Assembly (NCBI RefSeq): GCF_001653235.2
Contig: NC_035790.1
Location: forward strand, 8,551,223 to 8,615,222
DNA length: 64,000 bases
Source of the DNA: Pochonia chlamydosporia 170
Taxonomy: Eukaryota; Ascomycota; Sordariomycetes; Hypocreales; Clavicipitaceae
Direction of reading: 5' to 3'
Below, piece after piece: positions 36,529 through 48,530 of the stretch (the first letter of the stretch is position 1; each line of letters begins with the position of its first letter). Below the pieces are notes generated by a model that saw only the letters and a list, made by a program, of their open reading frames with translations, had not been told where the DNA came from and did not search any database. The translations under genes were made by a program, and so were the position numbers.

Positions 36529-37986
36529 GGTTAGAGGTCAACTCAGGTAGACGGTTGCGATGCAAGAGGTTGGGAAACAATTGCATTTTGTTAGACTATT
36601 ACTGTAATTGAGGCGACTTTCTTTATTTTTAATTTTTTTTTTTTCGTCGCCTCGCTCGAGAGTGTTTAATGATGGACAATAACGCAATTTGGCGGGTCCG
36701 TAACTAGTCGGAGAGCTTTTTGGAGGCCCAACTCCATTTTTAATTTGGAGTCTAGTGTCGCTGGTTGACTGCAACAATAATTAAAGACACAGGAAGCAAC
36801 AATATTACGGCGCGAGCCCAAGCAAAGAGGATCATCAATATCAGATCTTGTTGGCTTGAAGCTGGACAGTTGGTGCTCTCCAGGTGGTGTTTAGTTCAAA
36901 AGGGGGTACTCAGTAGTTATGTCAGCTCCAACCAATTTGCTCCAGCCCCTTATTGGCTGGCAATTGTGGATCATTGTTATGAACTTGGCGCAAAGACGGC
37001 ATCGAGTTGAGGATGCCAGTTGCGCGCTAAAAGTGACATTTTCGTGCAACGAGCTGCTCCGCGCTCACCAGTCAATCGATTTTTAAAATAGGGTACTCCG
37101 TACTGTACTATATTCTTAACATGCAATAAGCGAGTTATTTACTCTGAAACCGATTTTGTTCTAATACGCGGCGCGTACGTAGATGGGAAATTTAACGCAC
37201 ACAGAAAGGAGGCTAATTCAACAAACCGAAAATTGTCACAAGTATGTCTGGCAGACGATTAGAGTAGGCAGGACGCTGTATGAGTAACTACGGACACCTT
37301 TATACGCGATTCTCCAACTTGCACCATTTCTGGACCACAAAAAAAAGGAAGGAATAATAAGGAGTTTTTTGCCATATCAATTCTTCATAGCAAATGTACG
37401 GAGTACTGCACTGTATAAAAGGCAGGTATGTCCCATTTGAGCTGCGTCTGCGTGTGCGGTCCAGGGTGGGTTATTATTGCGTGCATTGCTCAATGTTAGC
37501 CAGTGACCTGCAACCCGTGGATCGGGTATCTGGCATTGATGTTTCGCATGCAGACATTTTTGATCTCACTTTGGACAATAGGAAGTTGATCCCTGCAAGC
37601 ATGGAGAACGAGATGACCCAGAGGATACATGAATCGAGTCGCCGATCTTTATCGGTGAACACCATGCAGGTTAATATAAAGTTGACAGATAACTCTGAGA
37701 TGAGATACCGTCTCATCGAGACAATTTCCTGGCATGGCAATTGGAGTGCTTTAGACTAGACTCCTAACAGGCGGTTCTAACCACACCAGACAGACATGGA
37801 TTGTGACATTGAGCCCACTTGACTTCATTGTTGTTTATTAGTGTTATTATCTGCCAATGACCGAAGACCTAAGGTTGCGGGCACACCAGACATGTCCAGC
37901 TTTAAACGTACGGAGCAGTCTCCGAGCCACACATGCATGCAGGCACGCACTTGAGTCTGGTGACTCCTAGATACACCAGAACTGAC

Positions 37987-38012
37987 TACCTAGGTACTTA
38001 AGTACCTAGGTA
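37987..38012. repeat. 26-bp perfect palindrome with two CCTAGG cores
   Basis: TACCTAGGTACTT followed directly by its exact reverse complement. It shares the ACCTAGGT core with the palindrome at 28368-28385. Confidence 0.9.
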
Positions 38013-39266
38013 CCTAGTAGACAGTAATAACAAGCACTTGAGGACTTGACTCTCACAAGTGCCTGGTGGCGTTTAGCATTGTGGTCAATTTTGCCCTCAA
38101 GTGCTCACTTGCAAGTTTGGCTCATGGGGACTTGGTTAACCAGATTGACCTAATTGACCATGGACGAGTTGACCTCTTACCCGAAAAGACCTCGGTGCCG
38201 GAACAAGCGGATCTGGTTCCCCATGGATTTATTGACTCAATATTGACGCTTTTTATCTTGATTCAATGACTTGAACCAGCACAATCCTAGCTGGCAAGCA
38301 AATCAAGCTGCAGACTACTTGAGTAATGTGTGAGCACTAGATGTCAGACACCTAACACCAGACCAGAGCCTCCCTTCTCTGTCCGCACTACACTGCGGAG
38401 TACTTGTGCTCAGTAGCCGCAGCAAGACATTAATAATCATTGAAGGATTCGTCCATCGGCCTGGTGGCAGAGCCGTTTATTTTGCGTCAAACATTTGAAG
38501 TCAAACCGAAACCCGACCAGACTCGACACCATTGATTCTGCCCCGTCGCCACATGTCCACTCTCACCCACGTTTTGGGTTCTGCTTGGTAACCTGCTTGC
38601 CTACTCGCCTGCACCTCACGCCAAGCACCATGGCTATGGTCGTCTGCTCTGGTCGGAACGGTCTAGAACACAGTCCATCTCGATCATCAAACCAGACCAC
38701 GAGCTGACAAGCCAACGGCTGGCGGAGCCATTGATCCGCCCCTGCACCGTAACGGCCGCTTGTCTCTTCAAGCACATTGATGAGTCTTCAAGGTCTGGTC
38801 TGGTGCGATTTGGTCAAACTCCCGTGACCCGCATCAGCCCATTGGCGCTCACCTTGGAAAAGTCACGATGCGGCATCATGCCAGGGGCAACATTGCATTA
38901 TTTTTACCTTGTGGCATCAATTTATACGTACCTGTCCTCGATTTTGCCGCTGGTTGTGGTTCAATCGCCGCCTTGAACTCGACAAACTCGAATTGACCGC
39001 CGCGCCGCGCAACCACGACAACTGCACGCACCTCGATCCGACCAGACTCGAGCGACGTCGGCCTCAAGGCTAAAGGTCTGGTCTATGAGACATCAATATC
39101 CTCGGAACTCGTCACCCATATGAATGACGGCCAGGAGGCAGATTCCGACGAGCAAAAATACATGTCGCCGAAACCGCCGAATAATGCTTAACTGCCAGTC
39201 ATAAACGAGCCGCTGTCGCCGGCCTCCCCGTCGTGATCTGCCCAGCCGTCTGGTATTTGATCGATC

Positions 39267-42200
39267 ATGGTGCGCCTTTCCATCCGAGAACAGCTCGCAG
39301 CGCTCGTTATTCTTGCCGTCCTCATCGCTCTCGCTGTCGTCTCTGTTCCAACATGGATTTTTGTCCACAACTTTGTCACTGGGGTCGGGACCAGCGGACT
39401 GTCATTAACTGCGTCCCTCAAGGCTGCCAGGATCGATTCTGAGCTCAACTTGCTACAGACAATCAGTCAAACCGTTGCCACCCGCCTCTTGCTCCAGCAG
39501 GCATTTACCAATTTTTACAATCAGAATGAGACCGATCCCTTTGCCGCTGCTCGCATCGACTTGGAGAGTGCCATGAGCACCATTCGCTTTACCGGTCTAC
39601 TACAGGCGAGATTGTTCTCTAGAAATGATACCGGTGCCAAGCCTGGCGGCCTTCTCAATGTCACCGGCACTGGCGTTGGCACTCAGACCAACAACATACA
39701 GTTGCCATACTTAACCCCTAATGGATCCAGGGTAAACCTTAGTGACACTGAGTATGGATACCCTCCGTCACTCTACCCGAATATTACATACGAGAGGCTG
39801 GGATACCCGAATCCATATCAACCTAGCACTCCGGCGTATGGTGCGAATGCCTTCCCCGGAGTCAGACTAAGCGACAATGGTGGCTTGCTGCTAGGGCCGC
39901 TCATGATCAATGAGTCTTTTGCGCTCGTGTCACTTACGGTCCCAGTCCGATCGCTCAACGTACAAAACTTCATTCTCGGCTACATGACGCTTATTGTTTC
40001 GGCTGGGTCGCTATTTCAAGTGCAAGAGTCTCGGGAGGGCTTGGGATCAACAGGCATGGTTCTCCTCATAGGGCCGGCAAATCCATCTAACCATTTTCTG
40101 GCACCCATTTTCCTGGCCAATAGCACGTACTCACCGTCACCCAGCGCCTTGTCGGCCTCGCCCGTGAGATTTATCCTTCCACCCATGTCCCTAAATGGAC
40201 AAGCTGAGCGACACATGAAGAGGGAGTATGATGGCGGTAACTACTCTAGTCAGTTTCCACTCTCGCACTATCCAGGAGCTCTCAACGTGTACGCCAAGTA
40301 TAATTCTCAGCCCAATAATGCCAGAGCACTATTATCAACCAAAAATGAGCAAGGAGTAGCAGTCGCGGTTGGCGTTGCTAGACCTCAATCGACCCTAGTT
40401 GACTGGGTTGTCGTAGTGGAACAAGCTGAGAGTGAGGCATATGCGCCAATTGCGACACTGAGACAGATTCTTCTTGGCTGCGTTTTTGGCACTGCCGGAC
40501 TAATATTGCTTCTCATCTTTCCCTGCGCTCACTTTAGTGTCCGCCCTATCCGCCGGCTCAAAACCGCAACCGAAAATTCCATCTCTCCGCCTGGTTATGA
40601 GGAAGAGTATGAGGATTACGATGAGCAGAGTCCCAGCTCGGGCGGAACTCTGTCGTCCGCGTCTATAAAAGGCTTTTTTGCCAATATGCGGCGGAAGTTT
40701 AAGAAGAAGCGACGAGCAATGACGGAGGCAGAAATCGACAACCACCGTCGGATTTTTAAAATTCCTGGCCGAGTTGAGGAACGAAAGCATTTTGTGACCG
40801 ACGAGCTTACCGAACTGACACAGGTGTACAACGAAATGACCGACGAGCTGGTGAAACAGTACACGTCTCTTGATGAAAAGGTGGCTGAGAGGACTCGCGA
40901 GCTTGAGATAAGTAAGAGGGCAGCCGAGGCTGCCAATGAAAGTAAAACATTGTTTATTGCCAATATTTCCCATGAACTCAAGACGCCATTAAATGGAATT
41001 ATGGGGATATGCACTGTTTGTATGGAGGATGACGATATTTTGCGTATTCAACACTCTCTCAAGACGCTTTACAGGTCAGGTATGGCTTTCCCCGACATGG
41101 TGATATCTCTGAGTTACCCCAATAATTGACAAGTTTGTTCTAGGTGAACTGTTGCTGCACCTCTTGGAAGACTTACTGAGTTTCTCCAAGAATCAAATTA
41201 GTCAACAAATCAGACTCGAAGACAGAGAGTTCCGCCTTGGGGATATCAGGTCACAGATTCTCTCCATTTTTGATAAGCAGGTGCGCGAGAGCAATATTAC
41301 ACTCGAGGTCACCTTTCTTGGATATGAAAGTGACGAAAAGGTCCTAAGCTCAGATCAAGGGAGCATAATAAAGCGGCTACCCGCTTTGGGGCCACCTGGA
41401 ATGGGACGGCTGAGAGATGTGTATCTCTGGGGGGACCAGCATCGGATCCTGCAAGTCATTATTAACCTGGTTAGCAATAGTTTGAAGTTCACACCGGCGG
41501 GTGGTAGAGTGGAGGTACGCATGCGATGCGTGGGGGAGGTTGACCAGCCTAACGACGAGGGAAGGTCATCCAAGAATAGCTCGACACGCGCTGGTCGAAG
41601 TCGGCACAGAGGAAGCTCCGGTTCTACACAATCATCCGTTTCCAAGGCCACAACCCATACCTCCGCTTTCAAGGATGGTACTACCACGGCGGCATCAAGA
41701 CTTAAAAGCTCCAAAGCAAGTGCCCACGTGAATGTGCGAGAGAGATCCCCGACCCCACCACGACTCAATGCGAAGCTGTACATGTTTGAGTTTGAGGTCC
41801 AGGACACGGGTCGTGGCATTCCCCAGCATATGCAGACTAAAGTCTTTGAACCTTTCGTCCAAGTTGACTCCAGCTTAAGCAAGAAGTTTGGCGGCACCGG
41901 CCTTGGGTTGAGCATTTGTTCACAGCTCGCCAAGTTGATGGATGGCTCCATTAGCGTCACAAGCACTGAGGGCGTTGGTTCTACCTTTTGCTTGCGAATC
42001 CCGCTCAAGCATGTCAAGGATCGTGTGCCAAGTACAGCATCAAGTAGCACTCGCTCCAGAGCACCCAGTGCAGGATCTTTGAACGGCGATAGCCATCGTA
42101 ACTCACTCAGCAGTGCCATCGCGAACCCTGAACAGGATGCCAAAAAGAATGACATCTCTGCCATGAGAAAAGACAACCAGCCTCGACTTGTCGGTCTCAG

Positions 42201-42711
42201 TACCCCATTCTTCGCCCCAAGCCCGACGCCGCAGCCAACTAGTGACGATCACAAGAAGGCTGCCATCCAAAAAATAAAGGCAGATAAAGCCGACAAGGCG
42301 GGCCGAGGCGAGTTGCGAGTCCTGGTGGCAGATGATAACTCCACCAACATTGAGGTCGTTAGCCGGATGCTCAAGCTTGAAAAGGTAAACAATGTTACAA
42401 TTGCAAAGGACGGCCAAGAGGCATACGAATTGGTCAAGGCAAACATGGAAGAAAACCAGCAATTCGACCTCATCTTTATGGATATCCAGATGCCGAATCT
42501 CGATGGGCTACAGTCAACTAGATTAATTCGCAAAATGGGATACGAGGCACCCATTGTTGCACTCACGGCCTTTTCTGAGGAGAGCAACGTCAAGGAATGC
42601 ATGGAGTCGGGCATGGATGAGTTCTTGAGTAAGCCGATTCGTCGACCTGCCTTGAAGAACGTCCTCACCAAATTTGCAACTATCCCAGAAGAATCTGAGA
42701 TTGCTGCATAA
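39267..42711 (+). CDS. Hybrid histidine kinase, Sln1-type (group VI) osmosensor
   Basis: Two exons: 39267-41079 and 41144-42711, giving 1126 aa; the phase-1 GT-AG intron splits the kinase core. Order: membrane segment about 10-32; a large, sequon-rich extracellular sensor about 35-395; second membrane segment about 398-423; HAMP/coiled-coil region ending TRELEISKRAAEAANESK; dimerisation helix with phospho-His569 in NISHELKTPLNG; ATPase with N-box INLVSNSLKFTP, G1 QDTGRGIP, F-box FEPFVQ and G2 GGTGLGLS; a Ser-rich linker; receiver with acidic pair ADD, phospho-Asp1051 in FMDIQMP and Lys in SKP. This layout matches yeast Sln1, which signals through Ypd1 to the response regulators and the HOG pathway. 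All catalytic boxes look intact, and a single copy per genome is usual. Confidence 0.93.
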
Positions 42712-43004
42712 TGGCAGTGATTCTGACGGTCATGCTACAACGCTAGCACATAATCTAGTCGCGCTGTATTTTATCTATCGAAACATGGTATGGGAAAGCG
42801 GGACATTGCATATAAAAGCGATAACACTGGATTAATCTATAATACATTATCTGACTACAACACCGTGCTGTGGCTCTGCTGAATGTGACATAAAGGTTGC
42901 GGCCTCGTCGCTCACTCTTGCCCAGCAGTTCCCACGCCCTATGCGGGTGCGAAGTGCGAAGTAGACTGATAACCGCTTGCAATAGCTCCAGCCCCAATCT
43001 TGCA

Positions 43005-44032
43005 TTACCGGATAGGACCTGCGACTAAATGAAAGCTGGGGTTGTACACAGATGTTCTTAATAGGTAGAGTAAAAAGCCGGATATACCACTTGAGCTAGT
43101 ACCTGACCTTGTAGCAGCCATTTTGAGGAGAGCGGCTCCGTGGATACGAAACGCCTCTAGGTCCCCCTCCCAATACTTTAATTTATTAGCTTTAATAATT
43201 AGCATGGGCGGAAGTAGAGAAATAATATACTCACAGCTTCGCTAAAAAGTACTAGAGTTAATGCTATGGTGGCATCACTACTAAACCCCTCTGATGCCAC
43301 TGTCCGCTTTGCCGTTCTAAGGCAGATAAACTTGTACCGGAACATCTTTTCTTGGTATCCGTCCGCCGCTGTTGTGCTGGCAGCCATTGCCATGTACCTT
43401 CTTGATGCCACAAAGAGGATTCCTGCGAGTAAGGCAGGCTGATTAATTGCATACGGCACGTAAACCGCCTTCATTAACTCTAGGTGGCTCCTCTCGTTCT
43501 CGTCAGGCACACATCCGCGGTATCCGTACTGGAGAACCCAGTCTAAGTCTTTGTAGTACATCCAACAAGTGATTAGATATCGTACTTGGGAACTGGTCAT
43601 AAGAACTAAGTGCTTACAGAAGGTAAAAAGAAACTGCTCATCTTGGGAAAGGGTCCACGCAAACTGAATGGACGGCCATAACATGGTGGTGGAAACCAGC
43701 GGTTGTGATACTTGAGGCATTGGCTTGATTTCCCGGAGAGCCTTGTGTCGACCACGACTACGACTGTCGAGGATAAAACCAGTGTCGTTGTGATTTAGAA
43801 CCTGGTATGGGAGCTGTTTCTCTTTGGAAGATGATGCCGCACGTAGCGCTTCTTGCCTTCGGCGACTGTGCGCAATCTTGGCCACATGCGACCTAATTTG
43901 ATGCAGTCGGTGTGAACAAACTGTTCGGCAAGTGCAAGATACGTCCACAAACTGTAATATTGTGTGTTTATTAGTATCAGTCCCTTGCTGCGGGAAATGA
44001 GACACCCGGGGCTGGCTGCCGTTACGTGGCAT
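43005..44032 (-). CDS. Fungal transcription-factor-like protein, probably shortened
   Basis: Exon 1 is 44032-43235. A GTGAGT donor and an acceptor at 43176 lead to exon 2, 43175-43005; the predicted protein has 322 aa. The N-terminal pattern QFVDVS, then HQIRSHVAKIAHSRRRQEAL resembles a common group of Pezizomycotina proteins that combine a short basic N-terminus with a fungal-specific transcription-factor middle region. Later segments (NQPALLAGILFVASRRYMA and EGDLEAFRIHGAALLKMAATR) fit that region. No Zn2Cys6 cluster is present. Relatives are usually clearly longer, and the last about 35 residues look unlike the family, so the gene may be truncated or have a missed 3' exon. It lies at the edge of the degraded compartment. 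Confidence 0.5.
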
Positions 44033-45094
44033 TGCTTCAATAACTTCAGGGAGTTGTTGACGTTAATTACGATGCCACGAGACTCGCATTTGCCTAATAA
44101 ACGCTGGACGAAAGACCCACAGGCAGTTTTAAGGGGCTTTTTCAAATGTAGCCGGAACAGTCACCTGTTTGTTTATTATTATGAAAGAATGTCAGCTGGA
44201 ATATTTCTTGGATAATAGAGCTTGTTGACCCCACACGAGGTTTGCCAGTTGCTGACAAATCTCGTCTTAATACATATCCAATCACAGGTTGTTAAAATTA
44301 ACGTGCAAGAGCCTTCTTTGGTTAGGCTGCTCTGTGGCGTTAGAGGGGAGACAAAGGGACTGGGAGGGATAAACGGCTCGAGGCTAAACACACTTACCTG
44401 CTTAACAAGTCGTACATACGCACTGGCTTCGCTATGGCACTAATGGAATATTAAACGCGTGTTGCCTTTCGCTATTTTTGTGAGAAATGAATTCGGCATA
44501 TAGAGAGGTATATACCCGTTAACAACCAAGTGGCTCCACCACTTAGTCTGCCACAAAACCCCAGAATAGCCCTAAAACCCCAGGATAGCTGCCAACCCCA
44601 CTGCGTTCTAATTGCCTGTAACTTCAAATTATAACGCTTTGCACTGCTGCTTTTAGCTATACTAACTTAGGTAGAAGTACCTTTTGCTCAACTAGCAATA
44701 CCTCTTACTAAATGAGATACGCAGTTAGGAATATTTTCGATTAGACCCCTCTTATATTCTAGTTTAGCAGATGTAAATACAGATTAATTTCCCCTATACT
44801 AATAGCTATTCTAGGGTCTAACACAAAGCTAAAACCTCTACGTGCAAGTTGCAAATCCCCCACCCCAAGCACAGAGGTTAGCCTGGTTATTTTCTTCACA
44901 CTAGCAAAATAAACTAGTTAGTATGCTTTAACTTTAGAATATATAGTCTTTTATCTATTAAACTTACAGGGTAATCAGAACTACAAGGAATCTCCTTAAT
45001 CTTATTATCCTCAAGCATAAAACAGGCACCATATTTAGTTTGCCGATAAGGGCGACGGCATTTCTAACAGAGCATAATTTAGTTAGTTTATTGC
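44033..45094. other. Transition zone towards the AT-rich compartment
   Basis: Base composition falls gradually. A short duplicated element (AAACCCCAG-a/g-ATAGC) lies at about 44,547-44,592. No gene was recognised. Confidence 0.5.
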
Positions 45095-45358
45095 TTAGTA
45101 TTTTGTATTCTCTTGCTTGCTAGCACAAACCCCTAGACGAAATTCTTCTGGAGGACTTTGCTCCCTAGGCGGACTTGTAGGCAAGGCGGGAGCAGTATAG
45201 CGGGTTTTTCGAGTCCAAAATCTAGTCCTACCAGTACGAAAAGGACCATGAGAGCGCCATGTATAGTTTCTTCCTTGCTTTCGGAACTTTTTTCGCACTC
45301 GCACAGCCTCAATAAGGCTAGTAAATAAGAGCATAATAAGAATTACAGTAAACTTCAT
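45095..45358 (-). CDS. Candidate small secreted Arg-rich protein
   Basis: Single exon, 87 aa. It begins MKFTVILIMLLFTSLIEA, a good signal peptide, preceded by an A-rich start context. The predicted mature peptide (about 69 aa) is strongly basic and rich in Arg, Thr and aromatic residues in its first half, Pro/Glu-rich later, with a single Cys. No family is recognised. It lies alone at the border of RIP-mutated DNA, where plant- and insect-associated fungi often carry effector-like genes, but here function is pure inference. It could also be a chance open frame; transcript evidence would decide. Confidence 0.4.
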   Translation of the reverse strand: MKFTVILIMLLFTSLIEAVRVRKKFRKQGRNYTWRSHGPFRTGRTRFWTRKTRYTAPALPTSPPREQSPPEEFRLGVCASKQENTKY

Positions 45359-45841
45359 TTTCTTTTTGTGAGAAAAGAAGAGATATAAGTTTTAGCTTCT
45401 TAAACTTAATAGGTACTTTAAGAAATAAAGAAAGAATATTATATAAAGAGTATAAAACTAGTTTACTTTTATATTTTAATAGTATATTTTTACCGTTATA
45501 AATAGCGCGAAATATAAGACTTAGATATTATTTATATTATTCTACTATAGACAAGATAGTAAGCTATATAGTAGCTTAGTAAGATATAGAGTAGCTTAGT
45601 AAGATATACTTTAGAAGTTAATAACCGCATTTAATTAGAAGTATTTATATAGCTTAGAGAATAATAGCTAGTTATTAAATACAATAGATAAAGAATTAAC
45701 CTAAAGTTTGTAAAGAGTTAAAAAGTAAAATAAGCACTATAGTAATAATGTGGGTGCATAATAAGTCGCGTAATATAATAAGTCGCGCACTAAATAGTAC
45801 CTTCTTGCAGATATTTTACAAAAGAATAACCACAATATATA
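45359..45841. other. AT-rich spacer with short direct repeats
   Basis: No gene. Contains an AGTAGCTTAGTAAGATATA direct duplication at about 45,570-45,610 and an AATAAGTCGCG duplication near 45,760-45,790. Confidence 0.5.
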
Positions 45842-46016
45842 AAATTAATTTAATCTTTACTGCTATTCTCTTTATTAGATGTTTCTATATTAGTCTAATA
45901 TGTGCGCGCATTATAACTAGTCTTACTATATATACTATATTGCTAACCCTTTATCTTATTATAGAGCTTTTAACCTATTATTTAGCAATCTTCTTACTAT
46001 ATCTACTCTTCTATAT
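45842..46016 (-). mobile_element. Truncated fragment of the pogo/Fot1-like transposon
   Basis: It aligns by eye over its length with 59421-59600, the transposase 3' end of the full-length copy. It stops exactly where the LTR copy begins at 46017, so the LTR or a later rearrangement broke it. Confidence 0.75.
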
Positions 46017-46245
46017 TGTAACGGTTTAAGCGAGTATATTAATAACTAGCTAGAACTACTATAATAAGTATCTAAAGCTAAGGAGAAAAGGAAAAGGGAA
46101 ATAAGAAGGAAAGAGCTTATAAAGCTCTTATAGCCTTATAAGCTTGCTTTTGCTAATCTCACTTATTGCTAGGAGTTACTAGTAATAAGGCTAGGAATAA
46201 AAGTAAGAGTGCAAGCTAAGCTACTATTAGGCTTAGCCTGTTATA
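46017..46245 (+). repeat. RIP-mutated LTR copy (TGTAAC ... GTTATA)
   Basis: It is about 229 bp, and clearly the same sequence as 55644-55870, with mostly transition differences; the terminal GTTACA has become GTTATA. No matching target duplication is visible, and no partner LTR in the expected place was identified. Confidence 0.8.
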
Positions 46246-46712
46246 ATACCCCCCTCCCTTAGAGGCTTATATTAGGATAGAAGTAAAATAAATAGAAACG
46301 CTATATTCTCTTAACTCTAATATTTATGCGCTAATAAACTATACTAGAGTTTACTAGATATTTATATAGCTCTATAAAATAATAGAGGGTAGAGTTTATT
46401 AGAAAAGTTAGTATAGAGTTTATTAAAGTATATTTAGTAATATATAGCAGTAAAATAAATATTATAGGTATTATATAAAGTATAATATACTATATAATAT
46501 ACTATTTAAATATAAGAATTTATAGGATTTATTTAGATTTATTATTTTATGGTAAAGTTTAGCATTATTTAGCTATTAGGTTATATATAGGACTACCTAT
46601 AGCTAGGGTTAGAACTAAAGAGTAAAGAATAATAACTAGCATATAAGAGTTAGAATAAAGCTTAGAAAGAAAGAAAAACCTAGAATTATAAAATTTTAAG
46701 AACAAGATATTT
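46246..46712. other. RIP-type AT-rich stretch
   Basis: Very high TpA content and no open frames; transposon debris of unknown family. Confidence 0.6.
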
Positions 46713-47165
46713 TGTCGGGGGAAAAGACACACACCCAGCAGCAAGGCTAGATGTATGGGTTTTATTGTCTAGGGCCTTTGTAAGCTAGGAGGAATCCAAG
46801 AAAGTCAGGAAATTTAGGGAAGTCAGGGAATTTAGGGAAGTTAGGAAGGGAGGGAGGCTTCCAAAGAAATAGTAGGAAGGGAGGCAGGAAGGAACAGCTC
46901 TGTCAAGTAAAGTCAAGTCATATTATAAACAAACAGCTATGCAGCCAGAAGGTTAAAGATCTAAAAACTAGCTAAAGCTTGCAATTAGGGGTTTTATATC
47001 CATAGAATAAGTGGGCCCCCACGTGATCAAATGTGTGGCCTAGGCTAGCGTGGCTTAGCGTGGCTTAGTGTGGCTTAAAAGTCCTCTATAGCTATAGCCT
47101 AGGCTAGCGTGGCTTAGCGTGGCTTAGTGTGGCTTAAAAGTCCTCTATAGCTGTATGCACTAAAC
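46713..47165. other. Less-mutated island with purine-rich and tandem repeats
   Basis: Base composition is closer to normal. A purine-rich part at 46,800-46,900 has an 18-bp repeat (AATTTAGGGAAGTCAGGG, about 2 units), and a 59-bp tandem duplication follows. No coding potential was recognised; it may be a non-coding part of a retroelement. Confidence 0.5.
47042..47153. repeat. 59-bp tandem duplication with internal GTGGCTTA units
   Basis: Units begin at 47042 and 47101 and are almost identical. Each contains three 10-bp sub-units of the form G(C/T)GTGGCTTA. Confidence 0.9.
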
Positions 47166-48530
47166 TGCCCACATAATATAACCTAAGAAATAAGCATAAG
47201 GCCTTCTAAGACTAGCTAAGAAACTAATATCTTAGAGGTAAGTATATGCTAGAAGAATAAAGTAAGATAATAATTTATAGTATTAATATATAGTAGAGAA
47301 GAGTAATAAAGCTATTTATATATAATAATTAATATCTATTTATATTTTATTAAGAGTATAGGTAGGTATATATTATAAATAAGATTAATATATATTTAGC
47401 TAGTTTTTATGCTATAATATAGCTAGCAATATAAAAAGTAATTATATAGGAAATATAAAGAATTCCTAGTTTAATTAAGAATTAAATGTAATTAGCAAAA
47501 TACCTATTACTAGATTAGGTGCTATCTATCCTATATATATAGGAACTAAAAAGTAATAGGTTATAGTGCTAAGCTATAAGGGACTAGCCTAGGGGCTCCT
47601 ATAGACTAGTATTACTAATAGTAACTTTTCTTATAAAGAGAAGAGAAGAAAACTAAAAGGGGTTAATATAGTTCCTAGTAGCACCCTTATAGAGTCTAGT
47701 TAAGCTCTAGTTTAAACCTATAGTAGGTTCTTAGGTAGCTCTCTCTATATACCTATCTTTTTCTTTCCTAAGATCTAAGTATTATACTTAAATCTATAAT
47801 ATACTCTCTTACTATCTACTCTTATCTTTAGTCTCTTATATTAAAATATAGGCCTTATACTCTTTATTATTATTATATATATATTATTACTAGCACTATA
47901 GATTTATTATATAGGGTAATTAGTATAGTATAAAGACTTATTATTATTACTCTACTCTCTCTAGTTTATAGTATAAAAATATCTTACTTAAACCTTTCTT
48001 TCTCTTAACTCTTCTCTCTCTAATATTATAATCTAATTATTCTTTCTACTAGGAATCTTTATAATTTCCTACTTTTTACTACTATATAACTACCTATTAT
48101 TATTTATTACTCTTACTAATAACTAGCCCTATTATAATTTATAAACTTTAATTTATATAAGCTAATAATATTATGCTAATAGCTTTATGTATAAGTGACT
48201 AGTTAATTGGTGGTTTGTAAGATATTTAGCGTTTGCTAAAGTTTCTTAATTAATTTAAATAGAATTTCCAAAAGGTCTAGGTAAGTTAGATGCATTCTAA
48301 TAGGCTTAGTGTTTAAAATAATAATGTAGGAGGAAGATTTAATAAACTTAGAGAAGGGCAGCATTCTAGCTTTTTATGCTTCTAATACAGCTTAACTTCT
48401 CTGTCTTAGCTGTATTAAATAGCATACTACTAGCTTCTCCTCTTTTAGTTAATGCTCTTTCTAGTAGGGTTTACCGCAAGCTTATTATAGCGTTTCTAGA
48501 GATCTACTAAGTCTAACCTCTTAAATACAT
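47166..48530. mobile_element. RIP-degraded repeat DNA, family unknown
   Basis: Strong AT and TpA bias with stops in all frames for about 1.4 kb. Confidence 0.6.

Larger units (their letters stand above)
36402..39266. other. 2.9 kb intergenic region with short repeats, no supported gene
   Basis: It contains an 8-bp microsatellite (36491-36528), a poly-T tract near 36,640 and a 26-bp palindrome (37987-38012). A 121-codon open frame at 37394-37759 has no recognisable domain. The right end is the histidine kinase promoter. Confidence 0.5.

Noticed and set aside
37394..37759. 121-codon plus-strand frame in the 36-39 kb spacer
   Set aside because: No domain, leader or splice partner, and composition gives no support; chance open frames of this size occur elsewhere in the window.
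45748..46029. 93-aa hydrophobic open frame as a membrane-protein gene
   Set aside because: It runs antisense through the transposase relic and into the LTR copy; the Ile/Leu/Tyr bias is what AT-rich mutated DNA gives in any open frame.
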